From an uncultured Gammaproteobacteria bacterium (GTDB lineage: Bacteria; Pseudomonadota; Gammaproteobacteria; GCA-001735895), in contig CALJYH010000055.1 of assembly GCA_937984095.1 (NCBI GenBank), forward strand, positions 1 to 50,344: a stretch of DNA of 50,344 nt, in the 5' to 3' direction. Below, in pieces: positions 1-8,158 of this stretch. The notes below the pieces were generated by a model that was not told the origin of the DNA, ran no database searches, and worked only from the letters and a program-made list of their open reading frames with translations. Made by a program: the position numbers and the translations under genes. Positions within the stretch are counted from its first letter, which is position 1. Every line of letters begins with the position of its first letter.

Positions 1-46
1 TTCAGCCAACTTGTAGGTGGCTTTACGAGCGCCAGTACACTGGACT

Positions 47-171
47 ATTGAAGCGTTCTGAGCACAGCTAGATCAAGGCAAAAAATTGCGAAAGGAGGAG
101 TTTACTAAAAGTAAACGACGAACTTGAGCAATTTTTTAACGCAGATATAGCTGTGCTCAGGGCGCTTCAAT
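47..171. repeat. 125-bp nested palindromic element
   Basis: Outer arms of 23 bp (47-69 and 149-171) are inverted complements with two mismatches. Inside lie a perfect 10-bp inverted pair (80-89 with 128-137) and a central 6-bp hairpin (100-105 with 111-116, 5-nt loop). The whole unit could fold into one long interrupted hairpin. It sits just past the terminator of the symporter operon and has no coding capacity. It resembles a small non-autonomous palindromic repeat (MITE- or REP-like). No second copy was seen in this window, so the repeat identity is inferred. Confidence 0.6.
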
Positions 172-199
172 AAAAAAAGCCGGGGCATGGCCCCGGCTT
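172..199 (-). terminator. Rho-independent terminator of the symporter operon
   Basis: A perfect 10-bp stem (177-186 with 190-199, loop ATG) is followed on the minus strand by a run of U residues (172-178). It lies 21 bp beyond the stop of the sodium:solute symporter gene and is correctly oriented for it. Confidence 0.9.
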
Positions 200-220
200 C
201 AACTAAGTACTGCTTTATTA

Positions 221-2050
221 TTAGTGTGAGGAACCGAGTACAGTGTCTCCTGACGGTACTCGAATTTCGTCTACCATGGCCTGGGTTTCTGCATCAGGTT
301 CCGGTGTCATCAGCGATACCACAACCATCAGTATCAGGCTGACCGGCATACCAATGATGCCGAAACGCAGATGGTCGATACCGATCCACGGATCCATGCC
401 GCCGAAGCGCACCTGGTACAGGTACCAGGTACCAGCGAGGAAGCCACCGGCCATACCTGCGATTGCACCCTGGCGATTTGCACGTTTCCACCAGATACCC
501 AGTACAATCGGGAAGAACAGCCCGGAACAGGCAAAGTCAAATGCCCAGGCTACCGCCCCCAGAATACTGGTTAGCTTCAGACTCGCGACGAAAGCACCCG
601 CGGCACCAATAGCGAGTAACAATGCCCGCGCTACCAGCAGACGCTTACGGGTTTCCGCTTCCGGATCGATGATCTTGTAGTAAAGATCGTGAGACAACGC
701 GTTTGCGATCGCGAGTAGCAGGCCATCCGCGGTTGACATCGCTGCCGCCATACCACCTGCAGCCACGAGGCCGGAGATAACGTACGGCAGACCCGCAATT
801 TCCGGCGTCGCCAGCACCACTATATCGCCGCGCATAAAGAACTCGTTGAGTTGCAGTATGCCATCGGCATTCGCGTCGATGATCTGCGCAAAGCCCACGT
901 TGCTCCATTTCTGGATCCACTCCAGCGCCTGCACATCAGCGATCGATTTGCCGATGATACCGGTTGCGAGTTCAGGATCGAGAATCTGCAGCTTGGTGAA
1001 AGTTGCCAGCGCAGGAGCGGTGAAGTAGAGCAGGAAGATGAACATCAGAGACCAGGCTACCGATTGACGTGCTGCCCTGACCGATGGCGTGGTGAAGTAG
1101 CGCATCAGGATGTGCGGCAGTGACGCGGTTCCCAGCATCATACAGGCCACCAGTGTCACGAACTTCCAGCTCGCCATCGCTGAATCGCCAGCTGCAGCAA
1201 ACGGCACCGACAACGCCTTCAGCCCGCCCTTGGCGCCAGCGACCGCATCGAGTGTACCGAGGCCATGCAAGGCTTCGAGCTCGGTAATGCGTTGTACCGC
1301 GTCACCGTATACGAATTGCGGAATCAGGCCAAAGCCCTGCTTGTTGGACATCCAGAACACCGGTACCAGGTATGCAATGATCAGTACGATGTACTGTGCC
1401 ACCTGGGTCCAGGTTACCGCACGCATTCCACCAAGCATGGAGCACAGCAGGATACCGAGCAGTCCGAACCAGACGCCAACTTCAAATGGAATCTGAAGTG
1501 CACGTGCCGCAATCGTACCAGTCGCATTGATTTGTGCGGTTACATAGGTAAACGACGCTACTGCAAGCACCACAACACCGAGGAAGCGCGGCAAATTACC
1601 GCCGTAGCGTGTACCGATGAAGTCGGGCACCGTGTAGCAGCCAAACTTGCGCAGGTAAGGTGCCATCAGCGAGGCCACCAGGATATAACCCCCGGTCCAG
1701 CCGACCACAAACGCCAGATAACCGTGTCCACCGAAGTAGATACCACCGGCCATCGCGACGAATGATGCACCCGACATCCAGTCTGCCGCAGTCGCCATCC
1801 CGTTGAACACAGCGGGCACTTGCCGGCCTGCAACGTAGTAAGCGTCTACCGCCATGGTCCTCGAGAGGAAGCCTATTCCAGCATAAATAACAATGGTAAA
1901 GGCAACGAAGAGGATACCGATGGTATCTGCACCAACGCCCATCTGCTCCAGGATTGCCATGAGAAGTACGAATACCAGGAAACCCCCGGTATACATACCG
2001 TATATTTTCGGCAGGTTCTCGATAAAAGTCCCGCCAGCCATTTTAGCCAT
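221..2050 (-). CDS. Sodium:solute (acetate-type) symporter large subunit, VC_2705 subfamily
   Basis: A 609-residue inner-membrane protein of the SSS family with about 13 hydrophobic segments. Family features seen include the DAYYVAGR segment near residue 69 and the ATAADWMSGASF segment near 87. It resembles cation/acetate symporters of the VC_2705 subfamily, which pair with a small DUF4212 subunit, and that partner lies directly upstream. The small-subunit stop is 3 bp before this ATG, and its last codons hold the GGAGG ribosome site, so translation is probably coupled. Residues 392-403 (DANADGILQLNE) match the EF-hand calcium loop, in a long hydrophilic segment between membrane spans. The substrate is probably acetate or another small carboxylate and cannot be fixed from sequence. 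Confidence 0.88.
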   Translation of the reverse strand: MAKMAGGTFIENLPKIYGMYTGGFLVFVLLMAILEQMGVGADTIGILFVAFTIVIYAGIGFLSRTMAVDAYYVAGRQVPAVFNGMATAADWMSGASFVAMAGGIYFGGHGYLAFVVGWTGGYILVASLMAPYLRKFGCYTVPDFIGTRYGGNLPRFLGVVVLAVASFTYVTAQINATGTIAARALQIPFEVGVWFGLLGILLCSMLGGMRAVTWTQVAQYIVLIIAYLVPVFWMSNKQGFGLIPQFVYGDAVQRITELEALHGLGTLDAVAGAKGGLKALSVPFAAAGDSAMASWKFVTLVACMMLGTASLPHILMRYFTTPSVRAARQSVAWSLMFIFLLYFTAPALATFTKLQILDPELATGIIGKSIADVQALEWIQKWSNVGFAQIIDANADGILQLNEFFMRGDIVVLATPEIAGLPYVISGLVAAGGMAAAMSTADGLLLAIANALSHDLYYKIIDPEAETRKRLLVARALLLAIGAAGAFVASLKLTSILGAVAWAFDFACSGLFFPIVLGIWWKRANRQGAIAGMAGGFLAGTWYLYQVRFGGMDPWIGIDHLRFGIIGMPVSLILMVVVSLMTPEPDAETQAMVDEIRVPSGDTVLGSSH

Positions 2051-2053
2051 GGT

Positions 2054-2311
2054 CTAATCCTCCTCTGCTAAGCCGCAATCGCGGTCAATTCTGTCCTGGG
2101 CCTTGACGAACCAGAACAAGGTGATCACGAATACGATTTCAGAACCCTGCGCGGCCATGTAGAAGCCCAAAGGCCATCCAAAAAATGTTACCGCGTTGAG
2201 GCTTGAAGCGAACCAGTGAACGACAAAAGAAAAGATAAACCAGATGGTGAGCGTAACCATCATCAGCGACTTGGTTCTGCGCCAATGATCATCTCGTTTG
2301 GATGTATCCAT
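2054..2311 (-). CDS. DUF4212 small subunit of sodium:solute symporter
   Basis: An 85-residue protein with two hydrophobic segments (about residues 17-36 and 46-68) and charged ends. It fits the DUF4212 family, the small accessory subunit encoded beside VC_2705-type solute symporters. It is the first gene of a two-gene minus-strand operon. The ATG at 2311 is preceded by AGGGGGACATA, which contains a strong ribosome site. Its role in the pair is thought to be complex stability or activity. That comes from context rather than from motifs in this short protein. Confidence 0.85.
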   Translation of the reverse strand: MDTSKRDDHWRRTKSLMMVTLTIWFIFSFVVHWFASSLNAVTFFGWPLGFYMAAQGSEIVFVITLFWFVKAQDRIDRDCGLAEED

Positions 2312-2337
2312 TATGTCCCCCTAATTATCAGGTTATA

Positions 2338-2351
2338 AAACGTTAACGTTT
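2338..2351. promoter_or_regulatory. 14-bp perfect palindrome upstream of the symporter operon
   Basis: AAACGTTAACGTTT is self-complementary and lies 27 bp upstream of the DUF4212 start. Its place and symmetry suggest an operator for a dimeric regulator. No regulator gene lies next to it, so the binding protein is unknown. Confidence 0.4.
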
Positions 2352-2381
2352 GATCGTGTCTAAAATTTATTTTATTAACGC

Positions 2382-2440
2382 AAGGCCAATATGCCCAGAA
2401 ATCGTGGTATTTGCCAGACAAAAACCCTAGTATTGGCCTT
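2382..2440. repeat. Spaced 10-bp inverted repeat in a divergent promoter region
   Basis: AAGGCCAATA (2382-2391) and TATTGGCCTT (2431-2440) are perfect inverted complements separated by 39 bp. They lie between the divergent symporter operon and the unknown gene at 2520. They could be paired operator half-sites or the base of a weak hairpin. Confidence 0.4.
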
Positions 2441-2486
2441 CAGGAATGCTAATTTGGTGCATAATTTTTTAAATCCGGGAAAATGC

Positions 2487-2503
2487 TGTTACGTTTGGTA
2501 ACA
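2487..2503. promoter_or_regulatory. Small palindrome upstream of the 2520 gene
   Basis: TGTTAC and GTAACA flank a 5-nt centre, 16 bp before the TTG start at 2520. It could be an operator or a leader hairpin. Support is only symmetry and position. Confidence 0.25.
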
Positions 2504-2519
2504 AATTAAATAAAATCTG

Positions 2520-3206
2520 TTGAAATCGCTCGATATCGTCAAATCTTATGTCAACCCCCTATTCACCCGCAGTTACTGGCAAATGGTGGGAGACTATGTT
2601 GGCATCGGCAAACACAAGAAAACGGACGTCATAAAAGACCAGGATTCGCTCGCGACTTTTCTCAACACGCGTGCGAGCCATGTTGCACAGACGTCCCTTT
2701 ACGGTTATCTGCGTACCCGCGCCGGAACCCGCTTCCCGGAAATGTTCGAAAATCCGGACATTCTGATATCGATTAATATCGCCAAGTGGCACATCTGGCT
2801 GGCCTGTCTTTCGGACCTCACCCTCTTCACCGGCCACCACCTGTATCAATCAGGAGAAATTGACGAGTCCACGTTGGAGGAGTTGATAAGCGCAGCGCTC
2901 AAACAGGTCCTTGACGAAGTCGGCATGCCCGAGGAAGCCGGTTCAGACTTCGTATCCGCGAGGGAAAAAGTCATGCAGAGAATTGTTAACTGCGACTGGA
3001 ATGTGGAACGCGACGACGACACCGTATTCAGCCAAAGCCCCGAGGCACTATACTACTGGGCACCGATTGCCGACGAATTGAAGGAACTCGACGAATCCAT
3101 CGTCAAAAGCTCAATTCGATACCGCTGGATCGAAATACGCCGCAGCCTGCGCAAATTGCTCGACTGCAAAACCTTAGTCGAAACGTTGCGTGCCGCTGAA
3201 CTCTAA
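2520..3206 (+). CDS. Uncharacterised 228-residue protein
   Basis: I do not recognise this family. The protein is soluble and probably mostly helical, rich in acidic residues, with no signal peptide, clear membrane segment or known motif. The start is TTG at 2520. An in-frame stop lies 9 bp upstream and the next in-frame ATG is 21 codons in, so the start is uncertain, and no good ribosome site is seen. The gene is divergent from the symporter operon. Its stop overlaps by 4 bp the stop of the convergent acetyltransferase gene. Codon use looks like that of its neighbours. Confidence 0.6.
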   Translation: MKSLDIVKSYVNPLFTRSYWQMVGDYVGIGKHKKTDVIKDQDSLATFLNTRASHVAQTSLYGYLRTRAGTRFPEMFENPDILISINIAKWHIWLACLSDLTLFTGHHLYQSGEIDESTLEELISAALKQVLDEVGMPEEAGSDFVSAREKVMQRIVNCDWNVERDDDTVFSQSPEALYYWAPIADELKELDESIVKSSIRYRWIEIRRSLRKLLDCKTLVETLRAAEL

Positions 3207-3931
3207 CGCAATTCCGTCAGCGCCTGCTGCATAGATTGCGACAGGCTGGTTTTCTGGCCCCCATCTGCATCGAAGTTCTCAGCGCTCAGCCACTGCTCGA
3301 ATACAGTTTTTGCGACTGGCCACTCACGATCCAGTATCGAATACCAGGCCGTATCGCGGTTACGCTGCTTGTACATGGTTGCCTGCCGAAATATACCTTC
3401 GAACATGAATCCCAGCCGTCTCGCCGCAGCACAGGAAGGCTGGTTTAATGCGTCGCACTTCCATTCGTAGCGCCGATAACTCCAGACATCGAATACCTGG
3501 CGCATCATCAGGAACATCGCCTCGGTTGAAATCGGTCGGCCTTGCATGCGCGGCGAAAAATGAATATGGCCAACCTCGATAACACCAACACCGGGCTCAA
3601 TGCGCAAATAGCTGGCGATGCCCACCGCCTTTCCGGTTGTCAGATCGATGACGCTGAAAAAGCACGGATCATCGCTTAAACAGTTTGAAAATATCCAACT
3701 GCGAAATTCGTCTTCCGTGCCGAACGGCCCGTAAGGCAGGTAGGTCCAGTTACGCTGATCCTGGTCCAGACTGAAAGCCTCAAACAGATCACTGGCATGT
3801 TGGTCTATATCAATGGGTTCCAGACGACAACGCCTCCCGTGCATGATCGCACCGCGGGGATGCTCACGAGCCTGCCAATCGGCAACCGGGAATCCGATTG
3901 GTTGTCCAAGGTCATTGATTAGTCCCGACAC
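3203..3931 (-). CDS. GNAT-family N-acetyltransferase (RimJ/RimL type)
   Basis: A 242-residue cytoplasmic protein with the layout of RimJ/RimL-like GNAT acetyltransferases, which transfer an acetyl group from acetyl-CoA to an amine. The conserved stretch runs from about residue 30 to 190. It includes a central strand followed by GHIHFSPRMQGRPISTEA and a late NQPSCAAARRLGFMFEG helix, the usual acetyl-CoA-binding and C-terminal regions. The substrate is unknown. The start is GTG at 3931, with GAAGGA about 10 bp upstream. The gene is divergent from the ectoine operon (start 4044). An aminoglycoside role is unlikely, since this subgroup usually acts on proteins or small amines. Confidence 0.8.
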   Translation of the reverse strand: MSGLINDLGQPIGFPVADWQAREHPRGAIMHGRRCRLEPIDIDQHASDLFEAFSLDQDQRNWTYLPYGPFGTEDEFRSWIFSNCLSDDPCFFSVIDLTTGKAVGIASYLRIEPGVGVIEVGHIHFSPRMQGRPISTEAMFLMMRQVFDVWSYRRYEWKCDALNQPSCAAARRLGFMFEGIFRQATMYKQRNRDTAWYSILDREWPVAKTVFEQWLSAENFDADGGQKTSLSQSMQQALTELR

Positions 3932-4043
3932 TTATTGAATCCTTCAAATTTGAATTGTTAAAGCCAGCACGATTTAAGTACACTCACCACGCCTGACACA
4001 TTGTTCAATTCTACAATCTGTAGTCCCTGTGGGGAACCAACAC

Positions 4044-5000
4044 ATGCTAATGCTCGATGCCGACAAGATTCTTAATAGTATCTCGCTCTCAACGATGGTC
4101 GACGAACTGGCCGCGATGCACCGCGAGCCAATCGGCCTGGTTGACGAAATGCTGATGGAATCGGCGGACGACAATAATAGTGTCAGCCATTTTTTCATTC
4201 GCACCGGCTGGCAACCTGAAAAAGCAGTCGGCGCGAAAGTAATCACGATTTTTCCGCGCAATAACCAGAAACGCGATTGGCCTTCGATTCAGGCAGTCTA
4301 TATCTTGTTCGAAGGCGTGAACGGCACCCCGGTCGCCTGCCTCGACGGTACCGCGTTAACCTGGTTAAAAACCGCTTGCGATTCAGCGCTCGGCAGCCGC
4401 TTACTGTCACGTGAAAATATCGAATCGATGCTGATGATTGGCGCCGGCCAGATGGCGCCTCACCTGGTGAGTGCGCATTGTGAGGTGCGTCCATCGCTAC
4501 AACGGGTACATATCTGGAACCGGACGAGCGACAAGGCGCAAAATCTCTGCACCAGTCTGGCCGATAAGTATCCGCAAATCAGCTTCACACCAGTAACTGA
4601 AATCGAGGCTAGCGCCAGGCAGGCTGACCTGATCTGTTCGGCTATCGGATGCACGCAACCGATTATTCGGGGTGAATGGCTGAAACCCGGCACCCATGTC
4701 GATTTAATTGGCGCCTATACCGCCGAGATGCGCGAAGCCGATGACGAATGCCTGCGTCGCGGTAGCCTGTTTGTCGATGCGCGTGAAACCACGATACATC
4801 ACATCGGCGAGCTGATGATTCCACTGGCCAGCGGGATAATCAGCGAGGCCGACGTACTCGCCGACTTATCCGACCTGTGCCTGCAACGTCACCCAGGACG
4901 GCAATCCGATGATGAAATTACGCTGTTCAAAAACGGCGGTGGTGGCCATCTTGACCTGATGTGCGCAAGAATTTTGCACCAAAATTGTCAGACCAAATGA
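4044..5000 (+). CDS. Ornithine cyclodeaminase / mu-crystallin family protein
   Basis: A 318-residue member of the ornithine cyclodeaminase/mu-crystallin family, NAD(P)-dependent enzymes acting on amino or imino acids. The Rossmann motif is seen in MLMIGAGQMAPHLV. It is the first gene of the ectoine-catabolism operon and overlaps the start of eutB by an ATGA. It differs clearly from the second family member, eutC, two genes on. ATG 4044 is preferred over GTG 4029 because GGGGA lies 8 bp upstream. Standard ectoine clusters carry one such gene (eutC). The extra copy may reduce or deaminate a cyclic imine or diamino acid from the pathway, but this is inference. Confidence 0.8.
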   Translation: MLMLDADKILNSISLSTMVDELAAMHREPIGLVDEMLMESADDNNSVSHFFIRTGWQPEKAVGAKVITIFPRNNQKRDWPSIQAVYILFEGVNGTPVACLDGTALTWLKTACDSALGSRLLSRENIESMLMIGAGQMAPHLVSAHCEVRPSLQRVHIWNRTSDKAQNLCTSLADKYPQISFTPVTEIEASARQADLICSAIGCTQPIIRGEWLKPGTHVDLIGAYTAEMREADDECLRRGSLFVDARETTIHHIGELMIPLASGIISEADVLADLSDLCLQRHPGRQSDDEITLFKNGGGGHLDLMCARILHQNCQTK

Positions 5001-5971
5001 GCACTCGTATACAACTTGAAGATATCGAGGCGGCGCGCGCGCGAATAGCTCCGTACATTGTTCCACTGCGGATTACAGATTCCCCTTCCCTTTCAAAGCA
5101 GTATTCCAACAACATATTACTGGCGCATGAGTACCTGCAAACCACCGGCGCCTTTAAGTTACGCGGTGCGATGAATTCGGTTCTGCAGCTCGAACAAGGT
5201 ACCACCGGGGTAACCGCGGTATCGACTGGAAATCATGGTCGGGCGCTCGCCTACTCCGCTCGACAGGCAGGTGTGCCCTGCATTATTTGCATGTCGGAAC
5301 TGGTGCCTCAAAACAAGCTCGAAGCAATTCGCGCGCTAGGCGCCGAGACCCGGGTCATCGGAAAATCCCAGGACGAGGCCGAGATCGAAGCCAAACGTCT
5401 CGTCACCGAGGAAGGCTACACCATGATCCCTCCCTTCGACCATCCCCACGTCATCGCCGGACAAGGTACTCTGGGTCTCGAGATGCTGGAGCAGGTGCCC
5501 GATGTGGATACGGTGTTGGTACAGATTTCCGGAGGTGGCTTAATTTCTGGAATTGCACTGGCGATTAAATCTCAAAAACCGAATGTTCGTATTGTCGGCA
5601 TTTCGATGGAACGGGGATGTGCGATGGCGGCTTCGCAAAAGGCCGGAAAACCAATCGAAGTCGAGGAGTTACCCACCCTTGCCGATTCGCTCGGAGGAGG
5701 AATCGGCCTCGACAATCAGCTGACCTTCGATATGGTGCGCGACACTGTCGATGAAATAGTACTGTTGAGCGAGCCTGAAATTGCTGACGGCATCCGTCAT
5801 GCTTATTTTAAGGAACAGGTTATTCTCGAAGGCGGCGGCGCGGTCGGAATTGGAGCTTTGCTGGCGGGCAAGGTTACCCCAGGCGAAAATACTGTTGTTC
5901 TGCTAAGTGGAAAAAACATAGACATGGAACTACATCGTAAAATCATTAACGGTGAGGAGCATTCACTCTAG
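4997..5971 (+). CDS. eutB: EutB-like PLP-dependent threonine-dehydratase-family enzyme
   Basis: A 324-residue fold-type II PLP enzyme related to threonine/serine dehydratase. The PLP lysine is in TTGAFKLRGA (K54), followed by the STGNHGRA substrate loop and the phosphate-binding SGGGLISG. Proteins of this type beside eutC, doeA and doeB are the EutB of (hydroxy)ectoine utilisation, thought to act on the hydroxylated intermediate. ATG 4997 overlaps the previous stop. The longer frame from 4961 runs inside the upstream gene and lacks support. The stop TAG shares its last base with the GTG of eutC, so the three genes are translationally coupled. An ordinary threonine dehydratase role is possible, but the context argues against it. 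Confidence 0.82.
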   Translation: MSTRIQLEDIEAARARIAPYIVPLRITDSPSLSKQYSNNILLAHEYLQTTGAFKLRGAMNSVLQLEQGTTGVTAVSTGNHGRALAYSARQAGVPCIICMSELVPQNKLEAIRALGAETRVIGKSQDEAEIEAKRLVTEEGYTMIPPFDHPHVIAGQGTLGLEMLEQVPDVDTVLVQISGGGLISGIALAIKSQKPNVRIVGISMERGCAMAASQKAGKPIEVEELPTLADSLGGGIGLDNQLTFDMVRDTVDEIVLLSEPEIADGIRHAYFKEQVILEGGGAVGIGALLAGKVTPGENTVVLLSGKNIDMELHRKIINGEEHSL

Positions 5972-6963
5972 TGGCAGATATCAGAATTCTTACCGAGGCT
6001 GAGCTTCGCAGCCAGATTCAGCTTGACCTGGCTGCAGTGGAGTGCGTGGAAAACGCCTATCATGCGCTCGCCACAAAGTCAGTCGTCATGCCACCCATCA
6101 TGCGACTGGATATTGTCGAAAACAACGGGGAGATCGACGTCAAGACGGCTTACATCCCCGGCGTCGATAGTCTGGCCATCAAGATAAGCCCCGGGTTTTT
6201 TGATAATCCCAGTCTTGGCCTGCCAAGCGTCAACGGCTTAATGGTTTTATTCAGCACACGCACCGGCATGGTCGAGGCGCTTTTACTCGACAATGGCTAC
6301 CTGACCGATATTCGCACTGCCGCTGCAGGTGCGGTGGCGTCCAAATACCTGGCGCGAGCCGACAGCCACAGTGCTGCAATCCTCGGCGCCGGGATGCAGG
6401 CCGGTCTGCAACTCGAAGCCCTGATCCTGGTACGCGATATCAGCTCGGCAACTATCTGGGCTCGCAATTTTGAGAAAGCCCGGGAAAAAGCAGAGGACTT
6501 AAGCAAGCGACTCGGGATCGAAGTTACCGCATGTGCCGATGTCGCGGCGGCAACTGCCGAGGCCGACATCATCGTCACCTCGACACCCTCGACCCAACCA
6601 ATACTAATGGCCGAGCACATCAAGGCGGGGCAACACATTACCGCCATGGGATCCGATTCCGAACATAAAAATGAAATAGATCCCGCCATCATCGCGGATA
6701 AAGCACAGTACTTTTGCGATCGCCTGTCTCAGGTCAGGCTGCTCGGTGAACTGCACCATGCGATCGATAAGAAACTGGTAACCCTGGCCGCTGAATTCCC
6801 TGAGCTGGGCCAGGTCATTTCGCAGCAGATGGCCGGGCGTGCAAACAGCGACGACATAACGCTGTGTGATCTGACTGGTACCGGCATTCAGGATACCGCG
6901 ATTGCAACTTTAGCCTACCAGCTGTGCCAACAACACCAGGCCGGCACCAACTTCGCTACCTAG
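5971..6963 (+). CDS. eutC: EutC-like ornithine cyclodeaminase-family protein
   Basis: A 330-residue ornithine-cyclodeaminase-like enzyme matching the EutC group of ectoine utilisation proteins. It has the family LLDNGYLTDIRTAAAGAVAS substrate region and the dinucleotide motif AILGAGMQAGLQLEAL. The GTG start at 5971 shares a base with the eutB stop and has GGTGAGGAG upstream. With EutB it is thought to channel the hydroxyectoine-derived diamino acid into the ectoine route. The exact step was debated in the literature I know. The gap to doeA is only 11 bp. Confidence 0.85.
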   Translation: MADIRILTEAELRSQIQLDLAAVECVENAYHALATKSVVMPPIMRLDIVENNGEIDVKTAYIPGVDSLAIKISPGFFDNPSLGLPSVNGLMVLFSTRTGMVEALLLDNGYLTDIRTAAAGAVASKYLARADSHSAAILGAGMQAGLQLEALILVRDISSATIWARNFEKAREKAEDLSKRLGIEVTACADVAAATAEADIIVTSTPSTQPILMAEHIKAGQHITAMGSDSEHKNEIDPAIIADKAQYFCDRLSQVRLLGELHHAIDKKLVTLAAEFPELGQVISQQMAGRANSDDITLCDLTGTGIQDTAIATLAYQLCQQHQAGTNFAT

Positions 6964-6974
6964 AGAAATAAAAC

Positions 6975-8156
6975 ATGCCGAAAGATGCAAAACTAAATTT
7001 TTCTTTGGAAGAATATAAACAGCGACTCGAAAAGACCCGGGCTGCAATGTCCGATAATAATATCGATTGCCTGGTCGTGGTCGATCCTTCCAATATGGCC
7101 TGGCTCACGGGTTACGACGGCTGGTCTTTCTACACGCACCAGTGCGTCATCGTACAGCATAACCAGGAGCCGATCTGGTGGGGACGCGGAATCGACGCAC
7201 CCGGCGCGGTGCGCACAACCTATCTCGACCAAGACAACATTTTAAAATACCCGGACCACTTCGTGCAGTCCGATGTCTGTCACCCAATGGATCACCTGTC
7301 GGAAGTATTGCGCGAGATGAAACTTGATCGAGGTTCGATCGGTGTGGAAATGGAAAACTATTATTTTTCTGCAGCCGCGTTCCGCTCACTGCAAACCTGC
7401 TTGCCCGAAACAACGCTTATCGATGCTACCGCGCTCGTCAACTGGCAACGCATCATCAAGTCAGAGCAGGAGTTGACCTATATGCGCAGCGCGGCGCGCA
7501 TTGTTGAAACCATGCACGCGCGTATCTTCGAGATCATTGAACCCGGACTTAAAAAAAATGAGCTCGCGGCAGAAATTTTTCGCACCGGCATTGCCGGCAA
7601 GGACGAGCATTGGGGCGATTACCCGGCAATCTTGCCACTGTTGCCAACCGGAATGGATGCCACTGCGGCACACCTGACCTGGGACGACTCCAAACTCAAA
7701 CCTGGCGACATCACCTTCTTCGAAATTGCAGGATGCCACAAACGCTACCACTGCCCTTTGTCACGCACGATTTCACTTGGCACACCACCACAAAAATATC
7801 TCGACGCCGAAAAAGCCGTGCTTGACGCGATGCATGCAGGGCTCGAAAATGCGAAACCGGGTAAACTCTGCGAAGACATCGCGATTGCTTTCTTCGATAG
7901 GCTTGAAAAACACGGCTTCAAGAAAGAGAATCGCACCGGGTATTCAATCGGCCTGTCATATCCGCCTGACTGGGGCGAACGAACCATGAGCCTGCGCCGG
8001 GGTGACAAAACCGAGCTTAAAGCAAACATGACCTTCCATTTCATGCCGGCGTTGTGGCTTGACGATGGTGGCCTCGAAATTACCGAGTCAGTTGTTGTGA
8101 CTGATTCCGGTTACGAGAGCCTGGCCAATGTTGAACAACGGCTACTGGTGAAATAA
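6975..8156 (+). CDS. doeA: Ectoine hydrolase DoeA (EutD)
   Basis: A 393-residue protein of the M24 pita-bread (creatinase/Xaa-Pro dipeptidase) fold. An N-terminal creatinase-type domain covers about residues 15-150 and the catalytic domain 160-390. DoeA/EutD opens the ectoine ring to N-acetyl-diaminobutyrate. Seen here are NMAWLTGYDGWSFYTHQ near residue 40, HWGDYPAILPLLPTG near 213 and a GYSIGLSYPPDWGE segment typical of this subgroup rather than of true prolidases. It sits between eutC and doeB with short gaps (11 and 2 bp), the usual order of this pathway. Identification rests on sequence style plus operon context. Confidence 0.9.
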   Translation: MPKDAKLNFSLEEYKQRLEKTRAAMSDNNIDCLVVVDPSNMAWLTGYDGWSFYTHQCVIVQHNQEPIWWGRGIDAPGAVRTTYLDQDNILKYPDHFVQSDVCHPMDHLSEVLREMKLDRGSIGVEMENYYFSAAAFRSLQTCLPETTLIDATALVNWQRIIKSEQELTYMRSAARIVETMHARIFEIIEPGLKKNELAAEIFRTGIAGKDEHWGDYPAILPLLPTGMDATAAHLTWDDSKLKPGDITFFEIAGCHKRYHCPLSRTISLGTPPQKYLDAEKAVLDAMHAGLENAKPGKLCEDIAIAFFDRLEKHGFKKENRTGYSIGLSYPPDWGERTMSLRRGDKTELKANMTFHFMPALWLDDGGLEITESVVVTDSGYESLANVEQRLLVK

Positions 8157-8158
8157 AT

